64,000 bases of DNA from Streptomyces flavochromogenes (GCF_000717595.1 NZ_JNZO01000012.1:186001-250000), one strand, 5' to 3'; shown: positions 52,056 through 63,820, numbered from the stretch's first letter. Notes: generated from the letters alone by a model not told the origin. Numbers and translations: made by a program.

Positions 52056-55000
52056 TCAGACCTCTTCGACGCTGCTCGGCTCGCGCCGGGACAGGTCGAT
52101 GCCGAGCTCCTCCGCTGCGCGGAAGACGTCCTCGTCGGTGTCGCGCATCTCGATGGACATGCCGTCCGAGGACAGCACCTCCACGTTGAGGCACAGGGAC
52201 TGCATCTCCTTGATGAGCACCTTGAAGGACTCGGGGATGCCGGGCTCAGGGATGTTCTCGCCCTTGACGATGGCCTCGTAGACCTTCACGCGGCCGGTCA
52301 CGTCGTCGGACTTGATCGTCAGCAGCTCCTGGAGGGCGTAAGCGGCGCCGTACGCCTCCAGCGCCCACACCTCCATCTCACCGAAGCGCTGGCCACCGAA
52401 CTGGGCCTTACCACCCAGCGGCTGCTGGGTGATCATCGAGTACGGACCGGTCGACCGGGCGTGGAGCTTGTCGTCGACCAGGTGGTGGAGCTTGAGGATG
52501 TACATGTACCCGACGGAGATCGGGTCCGGGAACGGCTCGCCGGAGCGGCCGTCGAACAGCCTCGCCTTACCGGTCGGGAGCACCATGCGCTCGCCGTCGC
52601 GGTTCGGGATGGTGTGGTTCAGCAGACCCGCGAGCTCGTCCTCACGCGCACCGTCGAAGACCGGGGTCGCGACGTTGGTGCCGGGGGCGACCTTGTCGGC
52701 GCCGATCACCTGGAGGCGCTGCGCCCACTCGTCCGCGAGGCCGGAGACGTCCCAGCCGCGGCTGGCGAGCCAGCCGAGGTGGATCTCCAGGACCTGTCCC
52801 GGGTTCATTCGGGACGGGACACCCAGCGGGTTGAGGATGATGTCGACCGGGGTGCCGTCCTCCAGGAACGGCATGTCCTCGATCGGCAGGATCTTCGAGA
52901 TGACGCCCTTGTTGCCGTGACGGCCGGCGAGCTTGTCACCATCGGTGATCTTGCGCTTCTGGGCGACGTAGACGCGGACCAGCTGGTTCACGCCCGGGGG
53001 AAGCTCGTCGCCCTCCTCGCGGTCGAAGACGCGCACGCCGATGATCTTGCCGATCTCGCCGTGCGGCACCTTCAGCGAGGTGTCACGGACCTCACGGGCC
53101 TTCTCACCGAAGATCGCGCGGAGCAGGCGCTCCTCCGGGGTCAGCTCGGTCTCACCCTTGGGCGTGACCTTGCCGACCAGGATGTCGCCGGCGACGACCT
53201 CGGCACCGATACGGATGATGCCGCGCTCGTCGAGGTCCGCGAGGACCTCCTCGGAGACGTTCGGGATGTCCCGGGTGATCTCCTCCGGGCCGAGCTTGGT
53301 GTCACGGGCGTCGACCTCGTGCTCCTCGATGTGGATCGAGGAGAGGACGTCGTCCTGCACGAGGCGCTGCGACAGGATGATCGCGTCCTCGTAGTTGTGA
53401 CCCTCCCACGGCATGAACGCCACGAGCAGGTTCTTGCCGAGCGCCATCTCGCCGTCTTCGGTGGCGGGACCGTCGGCGAGGACCTGGCCCTCGATCACGC
53501 GGTCGCCCTCGTCGACGACGACCTTCTGGTTGACCGAGGTGCCCTGGTTCGAGCGCGAGAACTTGTGCAGGCGGTACGTGATGTACGTGCCGTCGTCGTT
53601 GGCGACGGTGACGTAGTCCGCGGAGAGCTCCTGGACGACACCGTCCTTCTCGGCCTTGAGCACGTCGCCGGCGTCGGTGGCACAGCGGTACTCCATGCCG
53701 GTGCCGACGAGCGGGGCCTCCGACTTAATCAGCGGCACCGCCTGACGCATCATGTTCGCGCCCATGAGGGCACGGTTGGCGTCGTCGTGCTCGAGGAACG
53801 GGATCATGGCGGTCGCGACCGACACCATCTGGCGCGGCGAGACGTCCATGTAGTCCACGTCCGACGGCTCGACGTAGTCGACCTCGCCGCCACGCTTACG
53901 CACCAGGACACGGGGCTCGGTGAACTGCAGGTCGTCGTTGAGCGCGGCGTTGGCCTGCGCGATGACGAAGCGGTCCTCCTCGTCGGCGGTGACGTAGTCG
54001 ACCTCGTCGGTGACCTGGCCGTCGACGACCTTGCGGTACGGCGTCTCGATGAAGCCGAACGCGTTGACGCGGCCGTACGAGGCGAGCGAACCGATCAGAC
54101 CGATGTTCGGGCCTTCGGGGGTCTCGATCGGGCACATGCGTCCGTAGTGGGACGGGTGCACGTCTCGGACCTCGAAGCCGGCCCGCTCACGGGACAGACC
54201 ACCAGGGCCCAGCGCCGAGAGACGACGCTTGTGCGTCAGACCCGACAGCGGGTTGTTCTGGTCCATGAACTGCGACAGCTGGCTGGTGCCGAAGAACTCC
54301 TTGATGGAGGCGACGACCGGCCGGATGTTGATCAGGGTCTGAGGCGTGATCGCCTCGACGTCCTGGGTGGTCATGCGCTCACGCACGACGCGCTCCATAC
54401 GAGCCAGACCCGTGCGGACCTGGTTCTGGATGAGCTCGCCGACGTTGCGCAGACGACGGTTGCCGAAGTGGTCGATGTCGTCGGTCTCGACGACGATCTC
54501 GTTGCCGTTCTCGCCGATCGTCTCGGTCTCGCCCGCGTGGAGCTTGACCAGGTACTTGATCGTGGCGATGACGTCATCGGTGGTGAGCACGCCGGCGTCC
54601 AGCGGCTCGTCCGCGCCGAGCTTCTTGTTCACCTTGTAGCGGCCGACCTTGGCGAGGTCGTAGCGCTTCGGGTTGAAGTAGAGGTTCTCGAGCAGCGTCT
54701 GAGCGGCCTCACGGGTCGGCGGCTCGCCCGGACGCAGCTTGCGGTAGATGTCGAGCAGCGCGTCGTCCTGGCCCTGGGTGTGGTCCTTCTCCAGGGTGGC
54801 GCGCATGGACTCGTACTCGCCGAACTCCTGCAGGATCTGCTCGGTGGTCCAGCCGAGAGCCTTGAGGAGGACGGTGACGGACTGCTTGCGCTTGCGGTCG
54901 ATGCGGACACCGACCAGGTCGCGCTTGTCGATCTCCATCTCCAGCCAGGCACCCCGGGACGGGATGATCTTGGCCGAGAAGATGTCCTTGTCGGACGTCT

Positions 55001-55538
55001 TGTCGATGGAGGAGTCGAAGTAGACACCCGGCGAACGGACCAGCTGCGACACCACGACACGCTCGGTGCCGTTGATGACGAAGGTGCCCTTGTTCGTCAT
55101 GAGCGGGAAGTCGCCCATGAAGACCGTCTGGGACTTGATCTCGCCGGTCTCGTTGTTGGTGAACTCGGCGGTGACGAAGAGCGGGGCGCCGTACGTGAAG
55201 TCACGGTCCTTGCACTCGTCGATCGAGTTCTTCGGCGGCTCGAAGCGGTGGTCGCGGAAGGTCAGCGACATCGACCCGGAGAAGTCCTCGATCGGCGAGA
55301 TCTCCTCGAAGATCTCTTCCAGACCGGACTTCCTGGGGACGTCCTGTCCCGACTCAAGGGCAGCCTCGACGCGAGCCTTCCAGGCGGCGTTGCCGAGCAG
55401 CCAGTCAAAGCTCTCGGTCTGCAGCGCGAGGAGGTTCGGAACCTCGAGGGGCTCCTTGATCTTTGCAAAGGAGATGCGCAGCGGGGCGGTGCTTGCGCCG
55501 TTGTTCGTATTGGTCGAGGCGTTGCGCGAGGCGGCCAA
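52056..55538 (-). CDS. rpoB: DNA-directed RNA polymerase beta subunit
   Basis: Beta subunit, about 1160 residues. The rifampicin region [20 protein letters not shown] with [11 protein letters not shown] reads as wild type; the C-terminus has [17 protein letters not shown]. The start is a TTG at 55536-55538 (LAASRNAST) with GGAAGG upstream; this agrees with the actinobacterial homologues, whereas the longer frame to 55625 adds an unrelated 29-residue stretch. Confidence 0.98.
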   Translation of the reverse strand: MAASRNASTNTNNGASTAPLRISFAKIKEPLEVPNLLALQTESFDWLLGNAAWKARVEAALESGQDVPRKSGLEEIFEEISPIEDFSGSMSLTFRDHRFEPPKNSIDECKDRDFTYGAPLFVTAEFTNNETGEIKSQTVFMGDFPLMTNKGTFVINGTERVVVSQLVRSPGVYFDSSIDKTSDKDIFSAKIIPSRGAWLEMEIDKRDLVGVRIDRKRKQSVTVLLKALGWTTEQILQEFGEYESMRATLEKDHTQGQDDALLDIYRKLRPGEPPTREAAQTLLENLYFNPKRYDLAKVGRYKVNKKLGADEPLDAGVLTTDDVIATIKYLVKLHAGETETIGENGNEIVVETDDIDHFGNRRLRNVGELIQNQVRTGLARMERVVRERMTTQDVEAITPQTLINIRPVVASIKEFFGTSQLSQFMDQNNPLSGLTHKRRLSALGPGGLSRERAGFEVRDVHPSHYGRMCPIETPEGPNIGLIGSLASYGRVNAFGFIETPYRKVVDGQVTDEVDYVTADEEDRFVIAQANAALNDDLQFTEPRVLVRKRGGEVDYVEPSDVDYMDVSPRQMVSVATAMIPFLEHDDANRALMGANMMRQAVPLIKSEAPLVGTGMEYRCATDAGDVLKAEKDGVVQELSADYVTVANDDGTYITYRLHKFSRSNQGTSVNQKVVVDEGDRVIEGQVLADGPATEDGEMALGKNLLVAFMPWEGHNYEDAIILSQRLVQDDVLSSIHIEEHEVDARDTKLGPEEITRDIPNVSEEVLADLDERGIIRIGAEVVAGDILVGKVTPKGETELTPEERLLRAIFGEKAREVRDTSLKVPHGEIGKIIGVRVFDREEGDELPPGVNQLVRVYVAQKRKITDGDKLAGRHGNKGVISKILPIEDMPFLEDGTPVDIILNPLGVPSRMNPGQVLEIHLGWLASRGWDVSGLADEWAQRLQVIGADKVAPGTNVATPVFDGAREDELAGLLNHTIPNRDGERMVLPTGKARLFDGRSGEPFPDPISVGYMYILKLHHLVDDKLHARSTGPYSMITQQPLGGKAQFGGQRFGEMEVWALEAYGAAYALQELLTIKSDDVTGRVKVYEAIVKGENIPEPGIPESFKVLIKEMQSLCLNVEVLSSDGMSIEMRDTDEDVFRAAEELGIDLSRREPSSVEEV

Positions 55539-55999
55539 GAGGGGGTCCTTCCGAGGGCTCGGACTCACTACGCGCGTACCGGTCCCCTGCATCGCTTCAC
55601 GGCAGACTTTTCCTGATATGGCCAAAAAGCCAGGTCAGACGGGGTCGGTCCGAGGAGCGGATGCGAAGGTATGCCCCTGGTGACGGGCAGGGGGCAGCTA
55701 ACAGGCAGCGCAAAGGGTCAGTGTAGCCACTCGGCTCACTGATGTCCAGGGCGAATAATTCGCGACCCTCGTTGCTCTCAACTCCGCGGTACCTCGCGCC
55801 GTGCGGCGCACCTCGATACTGCCCGTTCAGTCGTCGATCCATGCCTCGGAAACGGATCGTTGTGACGACGCGTCCTGAGAATTGCGCGCTGCGTGCGGTT
55901 CGTCAAGGCCCCCCGGTCTGCGGGGCGCACGGCGAAGATCACCATACTCCGCTCCCGGCGGCCCTCGGGCCCCCCGCCACGCCCTTCCCGGGGAACGCC

Positions 56000-56058
56000 G
56001 AAAGGCGACCACCCAGAAGGGTGATCGCCTTTCGATGCCCCCGCGTTACACGGGGGCA
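56000..56058 (-). terminator. Terminator after rplJ-rplL
   Basis: CGAAAGGCGACCACCC/GGGTGATCGCCTTTCG (16-bp stem, one G-T mismatch) with an AGAA loop, next to a second stem TGCCCC/GGGGCA (56037-56058). They follow rplL and stand ahead of the rpoB promoter. The gap 55539-56087 contains no gene that I can support. Confidence 0.85.
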
Positions 56059-56087
56059 GGAGTCAGATTCAGCGACTCGAAACGGTC

Positions 56088-56471
56088 TTACTTGACCGTG
56101 ACGGAGGCGCCGGCGGCCTTGAGGGACTCGGCAGCCTTCTCGGCGGCCTCCTTCGTGACCTTCTCGAGGACCGGCTTCGGGGTGCCGTCGACGAGGTCCT
56201 TGGCCTCCTTGAGGCCCAGGGAGGTGAGCTCACGCACGACCTTGATGACCTGGATCTTCTTGTCGCCGGCACCCTCGAGGATGACGTCGAACTCGTCCTG
56301 CTCCTCGGCGGCCTCGGGGGCAGCGCCACCCGCGGCGGGGCCGGCAACGGCGACGGCCGCGGCGGCGGTGACGTCGAACTTCTCCTCGAAGGCCTTCACG
56401 AACTCGGAGAGCTCGATGAGGGTCATCTCCTCGAACTGGGCGAGGAGGTCGTCCTGAGAGAGCTTCGCCAT
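56088..56471 (-). CDS. rplL: 50S ribosomal protein L7/L12
   Basis: Stalk protein that recruits translation GTPases. 127 residues: [20 protein letters not shown], an Ala/Gly hinge, and the C-terminal domain [39 protein letters not shown]. The ATG at 56469-56471 replaces the longer frame to 56489. Downstream of rplJ. Confidence 0.98.
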   Translation of the reverse strand: MAKLSQDDLLAQFEEMTLIELSEFVKAFEEKFDVTAAAAVAVAGPAAGGAAPEAAEEQDEFDVILEGAGDKKIQVIKVVRELTSLGLKEAKDLVDGTPKPVLEKVTKEAAEKAAESLKAAGASVTVK

Positions 56472-56580
56472 GATGGGCGATCCTTCCACTAATTCGGCAG
56501 GTGCCGGATGTATAGAGAGGCGGGCGTTACGGCCCGCTACGACCTGCGCCTAGGCGGCACAGATCATGACGCGAGCCGAA

Positions 56581-57111
56581 TTACTCGGCACCGCCCTGCT
56601 CGGCGAGCTTGACGCGAAGCGCCTCCGCGGTGCGGACGAACTTCGACGGCAGCGCCTGCAGGAGCGAGGCAGTCTGGGACTGCTTGCCCTTGAACGCGCC
56701 GGCCAGCTTGCTGAGCAGAACCTCGCGGGACTCGAGGTCCGCGAGCTTCTTGAACTCGTCGGCGGACAGCGCCTTGCCATCAAGGACACCGCCCTTGATG
56801 ACGAGGTTCGGGTTCTCCTTGGCGAAGTCACGCAGAGCCTTCGCCGACTCCACCGGGTCACCGGTGACGAAGGCGGCCGCGGTCGAACCAGCAAGCTGGT
56901 CGTCCAGCGCGGAGATGCCGGCCTGGTTGGCCGCAATCTTGGTCAGCGTGTTCTTCACCACGGCGTACTGGGCGTTCTCACCGAGCGAACGACGCAGCGT
57001 CTTCAGCTGCGCCACGGTGAGCCCCGTGTACGAGGTCAGCACGACGGCGTTCGAGCTGCGGAACTTGTCCTCAAGCTCGGCTACCGCGGCAGCCTTGTCG
57101 GGCCTTGCCAT
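56581..57111 (-). CDS. rplJ: 50S ribosomal protein L10
   Basis: Stalk base protein binding L7/L12 dimers and autoregulating its mRNA in many bacteria. 176 residues: [71 protein letters not shown]. Start at 57109-57111. Confidence 0.97.
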   Translation of the reverse strand: MARPDKAAAVAELEDKFRSSNAVVLTSYTGLTVAQLKTLRRSLGENAQYAVVKNTLTKIAANQAGISALDDQLAGSTAAAFVTGDPVESAKALRDFAKENPNLVIKGGVLDGKALSADEFKKLADLESREVLLSKLAGAFKGKQSQTASLLQALPSKFVRTAEALRVKLAEQGGAE

Positions 57112-57172
57112 AGAGCGTCGGCCTCCTTCCGGGTGATGAGGACCGCTCAGAAGGCACTGCCACAACGAAAAC

Positions 57173-57196
57173 GCCCCGGGCGCAGGCGCTCGGGGC
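57173..57196 (-). promoter_or_regulatory. Candidate L10 leader hairpin
   Basis: GCCCCG...CGGGGC with a 12-nt loop, in the 284-bp rplJ leader, followed on the minus strand by a T-rich GTTTTCGTT. This is where the L10(L12)4 complex binds its own mRNA in other bacteria. The match to the known leader family is not tested. Confidence 0.4.
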
Positions 57197-57395
57197 TCAG
57201 CTCAACCGCATCACGAAGATCCGGGAACTCATCCACAATCACCTGCGCGGGTCGTTCGCGTCGCAGCGAATCCTTCGGCCACCGCACCTTGACGGCACAG
57301 TGACGACCAGCGGTCTTTGGCTTCCTCGGAAGAGTACGTGACCGACGCGCCCGGGGGCAAATCCGGCCTGACCGCCCCCGGACGCGCCGTGCGGA

Positions 57396-58316
57396 TCAGG
57401 CCTGACCGCCCCCCGCGCCGAGCTGCTTCAGCATCTCGAAGAGGTCGACGGTGTCCTCGGCGGGCGGGGCCTGGACAGCGGCCTTGGCGCCGTAGTCGGA
57501 GAAGTGCATTCCCATCTTCACGGTGCCCTGCGCCGACTTCATGCCGATGTCCATACGGGCCGGGTAGCCGTCCTCACGGACCCAGACCTCGGTGTCGTAC
57601 GCCGTGATGCCGGACTTCCTGACGCTCTCGACCAGGTCCGCGCGGTCCTTCTCGGACAGCACGTCGAGGGACTTGTTGGTGGCGACCATCTGCTCCAGGG
57701 TCAGCGTGCCCTTGTAGTGCTGGGTCTCGGCGCCGTCGATCTTCTCGGCACCGAGGTGCTTGAGGTTGGGCGAGTCGAGGAGCAGGGCGAGCTGCTTGGC
57801 CGGGTCCTGGTTCATGTTCTCCATGCCGCCGGTCATCGACTTCGACAGGGCCTTGTCGCCGGAGGCCTCCGCGGCGGCCTGCATGTCGAGCTTCATCCAG
57901 CGCTTGCCGCCCGTCTGGGCTGCCTGCGCCTCACCCACGTCCATGTACATGACGTTGCCGAGCATGATCATGCGCATGCTGTCCGGGCCGCCGGCGCCGG
58001 CCGCGCCCAGCATCGAGCCCTTGACGGTGATGTCCATGACGGTCGGGTCCCAGCCCTGGACACCGGTCATCTCCATGGTGCCGCCGCCCTCGAGGCCGGC
58101 CGGCAGGTCCATCGTCATCCGGATCTTCGCGGACTTGGCGGCCGAGGTCTTCTCGTACGCGGTCCGGATCACCTTCGTGATGTCGCCGAGGCTCTGCGTC
58201 TGCGCCTCGTCGGCGCCCGCGGCCTTCCCGTCGCCGTCCTGACACCCCGCGACGCCGGTGACGACGGCCACGGCCGTCACGGCGACACCCGCGCGCTTCC
58301 ACACGGACACGTTCAT
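57396..58316 (-). CDS. LppX/LprAFG-like lipoprotein
   Basis: 306 residues. Signal peptide VWKRAGVAVTAVAVVTGVAGC with lipobox VAGC (Cys 25). The mature part (SLGDITKVIRTAYEKTSAAKSAKIRMTMDLP, GTMEMTGVQGWDP, WVREDGYPARMDIGMKS) fits the family of actinobacterial lipoproteins that bind lipids at the cell surface. The GTG-rich region before the ATG at 58314-58316 contains GGTGGGGG. It lies between rplJ-rplL and rplA, an unusual accessory spot in the ribosomal cluster, but common in Streptomyces. Confidence 0.8.
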   Translation of the reverse strand: MNVSVWKRAGVAVTAVAVVTGVAGCQDGDGKAAGADEAQTQSLGDITKVIRTAYEKTSAAKSAKIRMTMDLPAGLEGGGTMEMTGVQGWDPTVMDITVKGSMLGAAGAGGPDSMRMIMLGNVMYMDVGEAQAAQTGGKRWMKLDMQAAAEASGDKALSKSMTGGMENMNQDPAKQLALLLDSPNLKHLGAEKIDGAETQHYKGTLTLEQMVATNKSLDVLSEKDRADLVESVRKSGITAYDTEVWVREDGYPARMDIGMKSAQGTVKMGMHFSDYGAKAAVQAPPAEDTVDLFEMLKQLGAGGGQA

Positions 58317-58369
58317 CTGGTCCCCCACCCCTTGAGCAGCCTCGTACGGTCCCTCGAACCGTAACAAAA

Positions 58370-58407
58370 AGTCGGCCCCGCACCTCCGAAGAGGTGCGGG
58401 GCCGACT
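58370..58407 (-). terminator. Rho-independent terminator after rplA
   Basis: A 17-bp stem (AGTCGGCCCCGCACCTC and complement) with a 4-nt loop, followed on the minus strand by TTTTT. Strong terminator of rplK-rplA. Confidence 0.92.
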
Positions 58408-58431
58408 GACCACTCAGTGAGCCGGAAGGGC

Positions 58432-59160
58432 TCAGACCGCGGCCGGGTCCTCCTCGACGAGGAGGTTGCGGGTGCGGTTCGAGTCCAGCGGGATGCCGGG
58501 GCCCATCGTCGTCGTGATGGTCGCCTTCTTGATGTAGCGACCCTTCGCGGCGGACGGCTTCAGACGGAGGATCTCGTCCAGGGCCGCGGCGTAGTTCTCG
58601 ACCAGCTTCGTGTCATCGAAGGAGACCTTGCCGATGATGAAGTGCAGGTTCGAGTGCTTGTCGACGCGGAACTCGATCTTGCCGCCCTTGATGTCGTTGA
58701 CAGCCTTGGCGACATCGGGGGTGACGGTGCCGACCTTGGGGTTCGGCATGAGACCACGCGGGCCGAGGACGCGGCCGAGGCGGCCGACCTTGCCCATGAG
58801 GTCCGGGGTGGCCACAACGGCGTCGAACTCGTTCAGGCGGTTGCCCTTGGAGATCTCGTCGATGAGCTCGTCGGAGCCGACGATGTCGGCGCCCGCGGCG
58901 ATCGCGGCCTCGGCACGGTCACCGGTCGCGAAGACCAGGACCCGGGCGGTCTTGCCGGTGCCGTGCGGAAGGTTCACGGTGCCACGGACCATCTGGTCGG
59001 CCTTGCGCGGGTCGACGCCCAGGCGGAAGGCGACCTCGACGGTGCCGTCGAACTTCGTGCTGGAGGTGTCCTTGGCGAGACGGACGGCCTCGAGAGGAGC
59101 GTAGAGCTTCTCGCTGTCGATCTTGGCGTCCGCTGCGCGGAGGGTCTTGCTGCGCTTCAC
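58432..59160 (-). CDS. rplA: 50S ribosomal protein L1
   Basis: L1 stalk protein, in other bacteria a translational repressor of rplK-rplA. 242 residues: [71 protein letters not shown] start at 59158-59160 with AGGAGAA. 78 bp after rplK. Confidence 0.98.
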   Translation of the reverse strand: MKRSKTLRAADAKIDSEKLYAPLEAVRLAKDTSSTKFDGTVEVAFRLGVDPRKADQMVRGTVNLPHGTGKTARVLVFATGDRAEAAIAAGADIVGSDELIDEISKGNRLNEFDAVVATPDLMGKVGRLGRVLGPRGLMPNPKVGTVTPDVAKAVNDIKGGKIEFRVDKHSNLHFIIGKVSFDDTKLVENYAAALDEILRLKPSAAKGRYIKKATITTTMGPGIPLDSNRTRNLLVEEDPAAV

Positions 59161-59238
59161 TGCTTCTCCTGTTGGTTCAGGTGTGGAGTCGTGGTGCGGA
59201 CCAGCGCTGGCCCTACCACTAGGTCACGAGGGGGGTGA

Positions 59239-59673
59239 TCAGCCCTCGACCGTGATGCCCATGGAACGGGCGGTGCCAGCGATGATCTTGGACGCGGCGT
59301 CCAGGTCGTTGGCGTTCAGGTCGGGGAGCTTGACCGTGGCGATCTCGCGGACCTGGGCAGCCGTGAGCTTGGCGACCTTGGTCTTGTGCGGCTCGCCGGA
59401 GCCCTTGTCCACACCAGCGGCCTTGAGGATCAGCTTGGCGGCCGGCGGAGTCTTGGTGATGAAGGTGAAGGAGCGGTCTTCGTAGACCGTGATCTCCACC
59501 GGCACGACCATGCCACGCTGCGACTCGGTCGCGGCGTTGTAGGCCTTGCAGAACTCCATGATGTTGACGCCGTGCTGGCCCAGCGCGGGACCGACCGGCG
59601 GGGCCGGGTTGGCCGCACCAGCGTTGATCTGGAGCTTGATAAGCCCCGTGACCTTCTTCTTCTTGGGAGGCAT
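59239..59673 (-). CDS. rplK: 50S ribosomal protein L11
   Basis: L11 with its rRNA forms the thiostrepton-binding site and activates RelA. 144 residues: [31 protein letters not shown] with the proline-rich hinge, and [22 protein letters not shown]. It follows nusG across a terminator. Confidence 0.98.
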
Positions 59674-59774
59674 TGCTCTCTCCGGGTCCTAGTGAGAGTG
59701 TTCAGCCCGCCATCCGGTCATCCGGATGGAGGCATACCGCACAACGATAACGGGTATAGACGCGCGGCCAAAAA

Positions 59775-59819
59775 CCGAGCAGGTCAGAGCGGCTGTAAGA
59801 GCCACTCTGACCTGGTCGG
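59775..59819 (-). terminator. Rho-independent terminator after nusG
   Basis: CCGAGCAGGTCAGAGCGGCT with its near-complement (two mismatches) and a GTAAG loop, followed on the minus strand by TTTTT. It separates secE-nusG from rplK-rplA. Confidence 0.92.
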
Positions 59820-59831
59820 AAACTTGTGAGA

Positions 59832-60728
59832 TCAGTTCTTCTGGATCTGGTCGAAGCTGAGCTCGACCGGGGTCTCGCGACCGAAGATCTCGACGAGTCC
59901 CTTGACCTTCTTCGAGTCGGGGTTGATCTCGTTGATGGTCGCCTGGAGGGTGGCGAAGGGGCCGTCGGTGACGGTGACCGAGTCGCCGACCTCGAAGTCC
60001 AGCACCTGGACCTCCAGCTTGCGGGCCGGAGCCGGCTTGCCCTCGGCCTCGGCGGCCTCGCGGGCGGCCTTCTCCTCGGCCTCCGGGGCGAGCATCTTGA
60101 CGATCTCGTCCAGGGTCAGCGGGTACGGGTCGTAGGCGTTGCCCACGAAGCCGGTGACGCCGGGGGTGTTGCGGACGACGCCCCAGGACTCGTTCGTCAG
60201 GTCCATGCGGACGAGAACGTAGCCGGGAAGCTTGTTCTGCTTGACGTTCTTCCGCTCGCCGCCCTTGATCTGGACGATCTCTTCCTCGGGGACCTCGGCC
60301 TGGTAGATGAAGTCCTCGACGTTGAGCGAGACGGCACGCTGCTCGAGGTTGGCCTTCACGCGCTTCTCGTAGCCCGCGTAGGTGTGGATGACGTACCACT
60401 CGCCGGGCAGGGTGCGCAGCTCCTCGCGGAGCGCGGCGACCGGGTCGACCGGGGCGGCCGGCTCGGCCTCCTCTTCGGCCTCTTCCTCGGCGTCCTCGAC
60501 CTCGGTGACGACGGCCTCGTCGTCCTCGTCACCCTCGGCCTCGGCGGCCTCGTCGGTCTCCGCCTCGTCCTGGTCCTCGTCCTCGACCTGGAGAGCGGCT
60601 TCCTCGGCGGCCTCGCCGGCAACGTCGTCAGCAGCGTCTGCCTGGTCCTCGTCGGCGGCCTCGACGATGTCCAGCTCGTCCTCGACGGACTCGGACTCGA
60701 AGGCGTCGTTCAGGTTCGCGTCAGACAC
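59832..60728 (-). CDS. nusG: Transcription termination/antitermination factor NusG
   Basis: Binds RNA polymerase and S10/Rho. 298 residues because an acidic N-terminal extension of ~105 residues (Asp/Glu/Ala-rich) precedes the NGN domain ([45 protein letters not shown]); the KOW domain [24 protein letters not shown] follows. Such extensions are usual in Streptomyces. GTG start at 60726-60728. 44 bp after secE. Confidence 0.97.
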   Translation of the reverse strand: MSDANLNDAFESESVEDELDIVEAADEDQADAADDVAGEAAEEAALQVEDEDQDEAETDEAAEAEGDEDDEAVVTEVEDAEEEAEEEAEPAAPVDPVAALREELRTLPGEWYVIHTYAGYEKRVKANLEQRAVSLNVEDFIYQAEVPEEEIVQIKGGERKNVKQNKLPGYVLVRMDLTNESWGVVRNTPGVTGFVGNAYDPYPLTLDEIVKMLAPEAEEKAAREAAEAEGKPAPARKLEVQVLDFEVGDSVTVTDGPFATLQATINEINPDSKKVKGLVEIFGRETPVELSFDQIQKN

Positions 60729-60772
60729 GGTGGCTGCTTCTTCCTGCGATACAGATGGGGTGGAACAAAAAG

Positions 60773-61060
60773 TCAGCCGAAGACGTACTTGACTGCTTCC
60801 TGGAAGCCATAGTCAATCACGGTGACAAGGCCGATCATGATGACGACGAAGACAATCACCACGGTGGTGTACGTCGAAAGCTGGCTGCGCGTGGGCCAGA
60901 CGACCTTGCGGAGCTCGGCGACGATCTGCCGGTAGAACAGCGCGAGACGGCCCAGGGGGCCCTTCTTTCCGCGCTTGCCGCCCTTGCGGGACTTCTTCTT
61001 CGACTCGGAGGCCTCGTCATCGGCATCAGGCATGTCGATGGAGCCTACGGCGTCCGTCAC
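60773..61060 (-). CDS. secE: Protein translocase subunit SecE
   Basis: Stabilises SecY. 95 residues: an Asp/Lys-rich N-terminus, the amphipathic [20 protein letters not shown] and one membrane segment [23 protein letters not shown] at 61058-61060. Next to tRNA-Trp upstream, as in other actinobacteria. Confidence 0.96.
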   Translation of the reverse strand: MTDAVGSIDMPDADDEASESKKKSRKGGKRGKKGPLGRLALFYRQIVAELRKVVWPTRSQLSTYTTVVIVFVVIMIGLVTVIDYGFQEAVKYVFG

Positions 61061-61163
61061 GATCTCTCACCTGATTCCGGGTCGGCCGTGCCGCGCCCGG
61101 GTGGAGCCGCACGGCGGTGCAATGAAGTACGTACATGCGCACAACACCTGGCGGTGTGTGTAG

Positions 61164-61236
61164 CAGGGCCGGAGGGACTTGAACCCCCAACCGCCGGTTT
61201 TGGAGACCGGTGCTCTACCAATTGAGCTACGACCCT
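61164..61236 (-). tRNA. trnW: tRNA-Trp (CCA anticodon)
   Basis: Reads AGGGTCGTAGCTCAATTGGT... on the minus strand. The acceptor stem AGGGTCG/CGGCCCT (one G-T pair), D-arm with GCTC...GAGC, anticodon stem ACCGG/CCGGC-like with loop CTCCAAA giving anticodon CCA, and T-arm GGTTCAAGTCC. G is the discriminator base; 3' CCA is not encoded. 73 nt. Confidence 0.97.
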
Positions 61237-61443
61237 TTGCTGGTGCCCCTCAACGTACCGCATCGTGAGATGTGGTCGGTGCGGGCCAACGAGGAGTGAG
61301 CATACGTGGTCAGGGGGCCCCGCGTCGAACAGAAACCACGACCGACCTGCCGTCGGACGCGCGTACGACCGGGAATGACCGTTCCTGTCCGGTCCGTGAA
61401 ACCTGTGTGCCGGGCCTTGATGAGGTCTGGGACCATGGGCCGT

Positions 61444-62670
61444 ATGAGCGCTGCTACCCCTCCCACCGAGCGTCGGGTCTCCGCCCGGATCGGTGCGATC
61501 TCCGAGTCCGCCACCCTCGCCGTCGACGCCAAGGCCAAGGCCCTCAAGGCCGCCGGGCGCCCGGTGATCGGTTTCGGCGCGGGTGAGCCCGACTTCCCGA
61601 CCCCGGACTACATCGTCGACGCGGCCATCGAGGCCTGCAAGAACCCGAAGTACCACCGCTACACGCCGGCCGGGGGTCTGCCCGAGCTGAAGGCCGCCAT
61701 CGCCGCCAAGACGCTGCGCGACTCCGGTTACGAGGTCGACGCCTCCCAGGTCCTGGTGACCAACGGCGGCAAGCAGGCGATCTACGAGGCGTTCGCCGCG
61801 ATCCTCGACCCGGGCGACGAGGTCATCGTCCCGGCGCCGTACTGGACGACGTACCCGGAGTCGATCCGTCTCGCGGGCGGTGTCCCGGTGGAGGTCGTGG
61901 CCGACGAGACCACCGGCTACCGGGTCTCGGTGGAGCAGCTGGAGGCGGCCCGTACGGAGCGGACCAAGGTCGTCCTCTTCGTCTCGCCGTCCAACCCGAC
62001 CGGGGCGGTGTACAGCGAGGCCGAGACCGAGGCGATCGGCCGCTGGGCCGTCGAGAACGGTCTCTGGGTCCTCACGGACGAGATCTACGAGCACCTGGTC
62101 TACGGCGGCGCGTCCGCCGTCTCCCTGCCGTCGGTCATGCCCGAGCTGCGCGACAAGTGCATCGTCGTCAACGGTGTCGCGAAGACGTACGCGATGACCG
62201 GCTGGCGCGTGGGCTGGATCATCGGCCCGAAGGACGTCGTGAAGGCCGCGACGAACCTGCAGTCGCACGCCACGTCCAACGTGAGCAACGTCGCGCAGAT
62301 CGCCGCCCTCGCCGCCGTCTCGGGCAACCTGGACGCCGTCGCGGAGATGGGGCGCGCCTTCGACCGCCGCCGCCAGACGATCGTGCGGATGCTCAACGAG
62401 ATCGAGGGCGTCCTGTGCCCGACCCCGGAGGGCGCCTTCTACGTGTACCCCTCGGTGAAGGCCCTGCTCGGCAAGGAGATCCGCGGCAAGCGCCCGCAGA
62501 CCTCCGTCGAGCTGGCCGCCCTGATCCTGGACGAGGCCGAGGTCGCGGTCGTCCCGGGCGAGGCCTTCGGCACGCCGGGCTACCTGCGCCTGTCGTACGC
62601 GCTGGGTGACGAGGACCTGGTGGAGGGCGTGTCCCGTCTGCAGAAGCTCCTCGCCGAGGCGACGGACTGA
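61444..62670 (+). CDS. Class I aspartate aminotransferase
   Basis: PLP enzyme that transfers the amino group between aspartate and 2-oxoglutarate. 408 residues: [56 protein letters not shown], and the PLP lysine in [16 protein letters not shown] (usually [10 protein letters not shown]; Ala replaces Ser here), then the C-terminal [17 protein letters not shown] with the substrate Arg. ATG at 61444 is preferred; an ATG nine bases upstream is possible. Confidence 0.93.
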   Translation: MSAATPPTERRVSARIGAISESATLAVDAKAKALKAAGRPVIGFGAGEPDFPTPDYIVDAAIEACKNPKYHRYTPAGGLPELKAAIAAKTLRDSGYEVDASQVLVTNGGKQAIYEAFAAILDPGDEVIVPAPYWTTYPESIRLAGGVPVEVVADETTGYRVSVEQLEAARTERTKVVLFVSPSNPTGAVYSEAETEAIGRWAVENGLWVLTDEIYEHLVYGGASAVSLPSVMPELRDKCIVVNGVAKTYAMTGWRVGWIIGPKDVVKAATNLQSHATSNVSNVAQIAALAAVSGNLDAVAEMGRAFDRRRQTIVRMLNEIEGVLCPTPEGAFYVYPSVKALLGKEIRGKRPQTSVELAALILDEAEVAVVPGEAFGTPGYLRLSYALGDEDLVEGVSRLQKLLAEATD

Positions 62671-62682
62671 TCGCACTCCTCG

Positions 62683-62719
62683 CGGGCCCCCGGTTCTTCG
62701 GAGCCGGGGGCCCGTTTTT
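62683..62719 (+). terminator. Rho-independent terminator after the aminotransferase
   Basis: CGGGCCCCCGGTTC/GAGCCGGGGGCCCG with a TTCG loop and TTTTT tail, 13 nt past the stop. Confidence 0.93.
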
Positions 62720-62788
62720 GCGTTCTAGCAAGGTCCCGATCGGGGAAACGGGGTGCCTTCGTCCATTCGGGTGCGGCAGGATCAGCCA

Positions 62789-63820
62789 ATGGAGCACGTT
62801 TACCGCGATCTCACCCAGCTGCCCAAGGCCCATCTGCACCTGCACTTCACCGGTTCGATGCGGCCCACCACCCTGATCGAGCTGGCCGACAAGTACGGCG
62901 TGCACCTTCCCGAGGCGCTGAGCAGTGGTACGCCTCCGAAGCTGCGGGCGACCGACGAGCGCGGCTGGTTCCGCTTCCAGCGGCTGTACGACATCGCCCG
63001 CTCCTGCCTGCGCGCCCCCGAGGACATCCAGCGGCTCGTCCGCGAGGCCGCCCAGGAGGACGTCCGGGACGGCTCGGGCTGGCTGGAGATCCAGGTCGAC
63101 CCCACCTCGTACGCCCCGCACCTCGGCGGGCTGATCCCCGCCCTGGAGATCATCCTCGACGCGGTCGAGGCGGCCTCGCGGGAGACCGGGCTCGGGATGC
63201 GGGTGCTCGTCGCGGCGAACCGGATGAAGCACCCCCTGGAGGCGCGGACGCTCGCCCGGCTCGCGGTGCGGTTCGCGGACCGGGGCGTGGTCGGCTTCGG
63301 GCTCTCCAACGACGAGCGGCGGGGCCTCGCGCGGGACTTCGACCGCGCCTTCGCCATCGCGCGCGAGGGCGGCCTGCTCGCTGCCCCGCACGGCGGCGAA
63401 CTGACGGGTCCGGCGTCCGTGCGGGACTGCCTGGACGATCTGCGGGCGTCCCGGGTCGGCCACGGAGTCCGGTCCGCCGAGGACCCACGACTGCTGCGCA
63501 AGCTCGCGGAGCGGGGGGTGACCTGCGAGGTCTGCCCGGCCTCCAATGTGGCCCTCGGGGTGTACGAGAAGCACGAGGACGTCCCGCTGCGGACGCTCTT
63601 CGACGCGGGGGTGCCGATGGCCCTCGGCGCGGACGACCCCCTGCTCTTCGGCTCCCGTCTCGCGGCGCAGTACGAGATCGCCCGCAGGCACCACGACTTC
63701 ACGGACCCGGAACTGGCGGAACTGGCCCGTCAGTCGGTACGGGGCTCGGCGGCTCCGGAGGACATCAGGGAGAAGCTGCTGTCCGGGATCGACGACTGGC
63801 TGGCCGCCCCGGTGGGGTGA
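62789..63820 (+). CDS. add: Adenosine deaminase
   Basis: Converts adenosine to inosine in purine salvage. 343 residues with the zinc motif KAHLHLHFTGSM, a His-Gly-Gly-Glu APHGGELTGP (metal His and catalytic Glu), RVGHGVR and DDPLLFGSRL with the catalytic Asp. AGGAT precedes the ATG at 62789. Confidence 0.93.
   Translation: MEHVYRDLTQLPKAHLHLHFTGSMRPTTLIELADKYGVHLPEALSSGTPPKLRATDERGWFRFQRLYDIARSCLRAPEDIQRLVREAAQEDVRDGSGWLEIQVDPTSYAPHLGGLIPALEIILDAVEAASRETGLGMRVLVAANRMKHPLEARTLARLAVRFADRGVVGFGLSNDERRGLARDFDRAFAIAREGGLLAAPHGGELTGPASVRDCLDDLRASRVGHGVRSAEDPRLLRKLAERGVTCEVCPASNVALGVYEKHEDVPLRTLFDAGVPMALGADDPLLFGSRLAAQYEIARRHHDFTDPELAELARQSVRGSAAPEDIREKLLSGIDDWLAAPVG

Noticed and set aside
55539..56087. 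A gene in the rpoB-rplL gap (for example the frame at 55742-56095)
   Set aside because: It crosses the terminator stems, lacks a ribosome site and has no recognisable content. The space is needed for the rpoB promoter.
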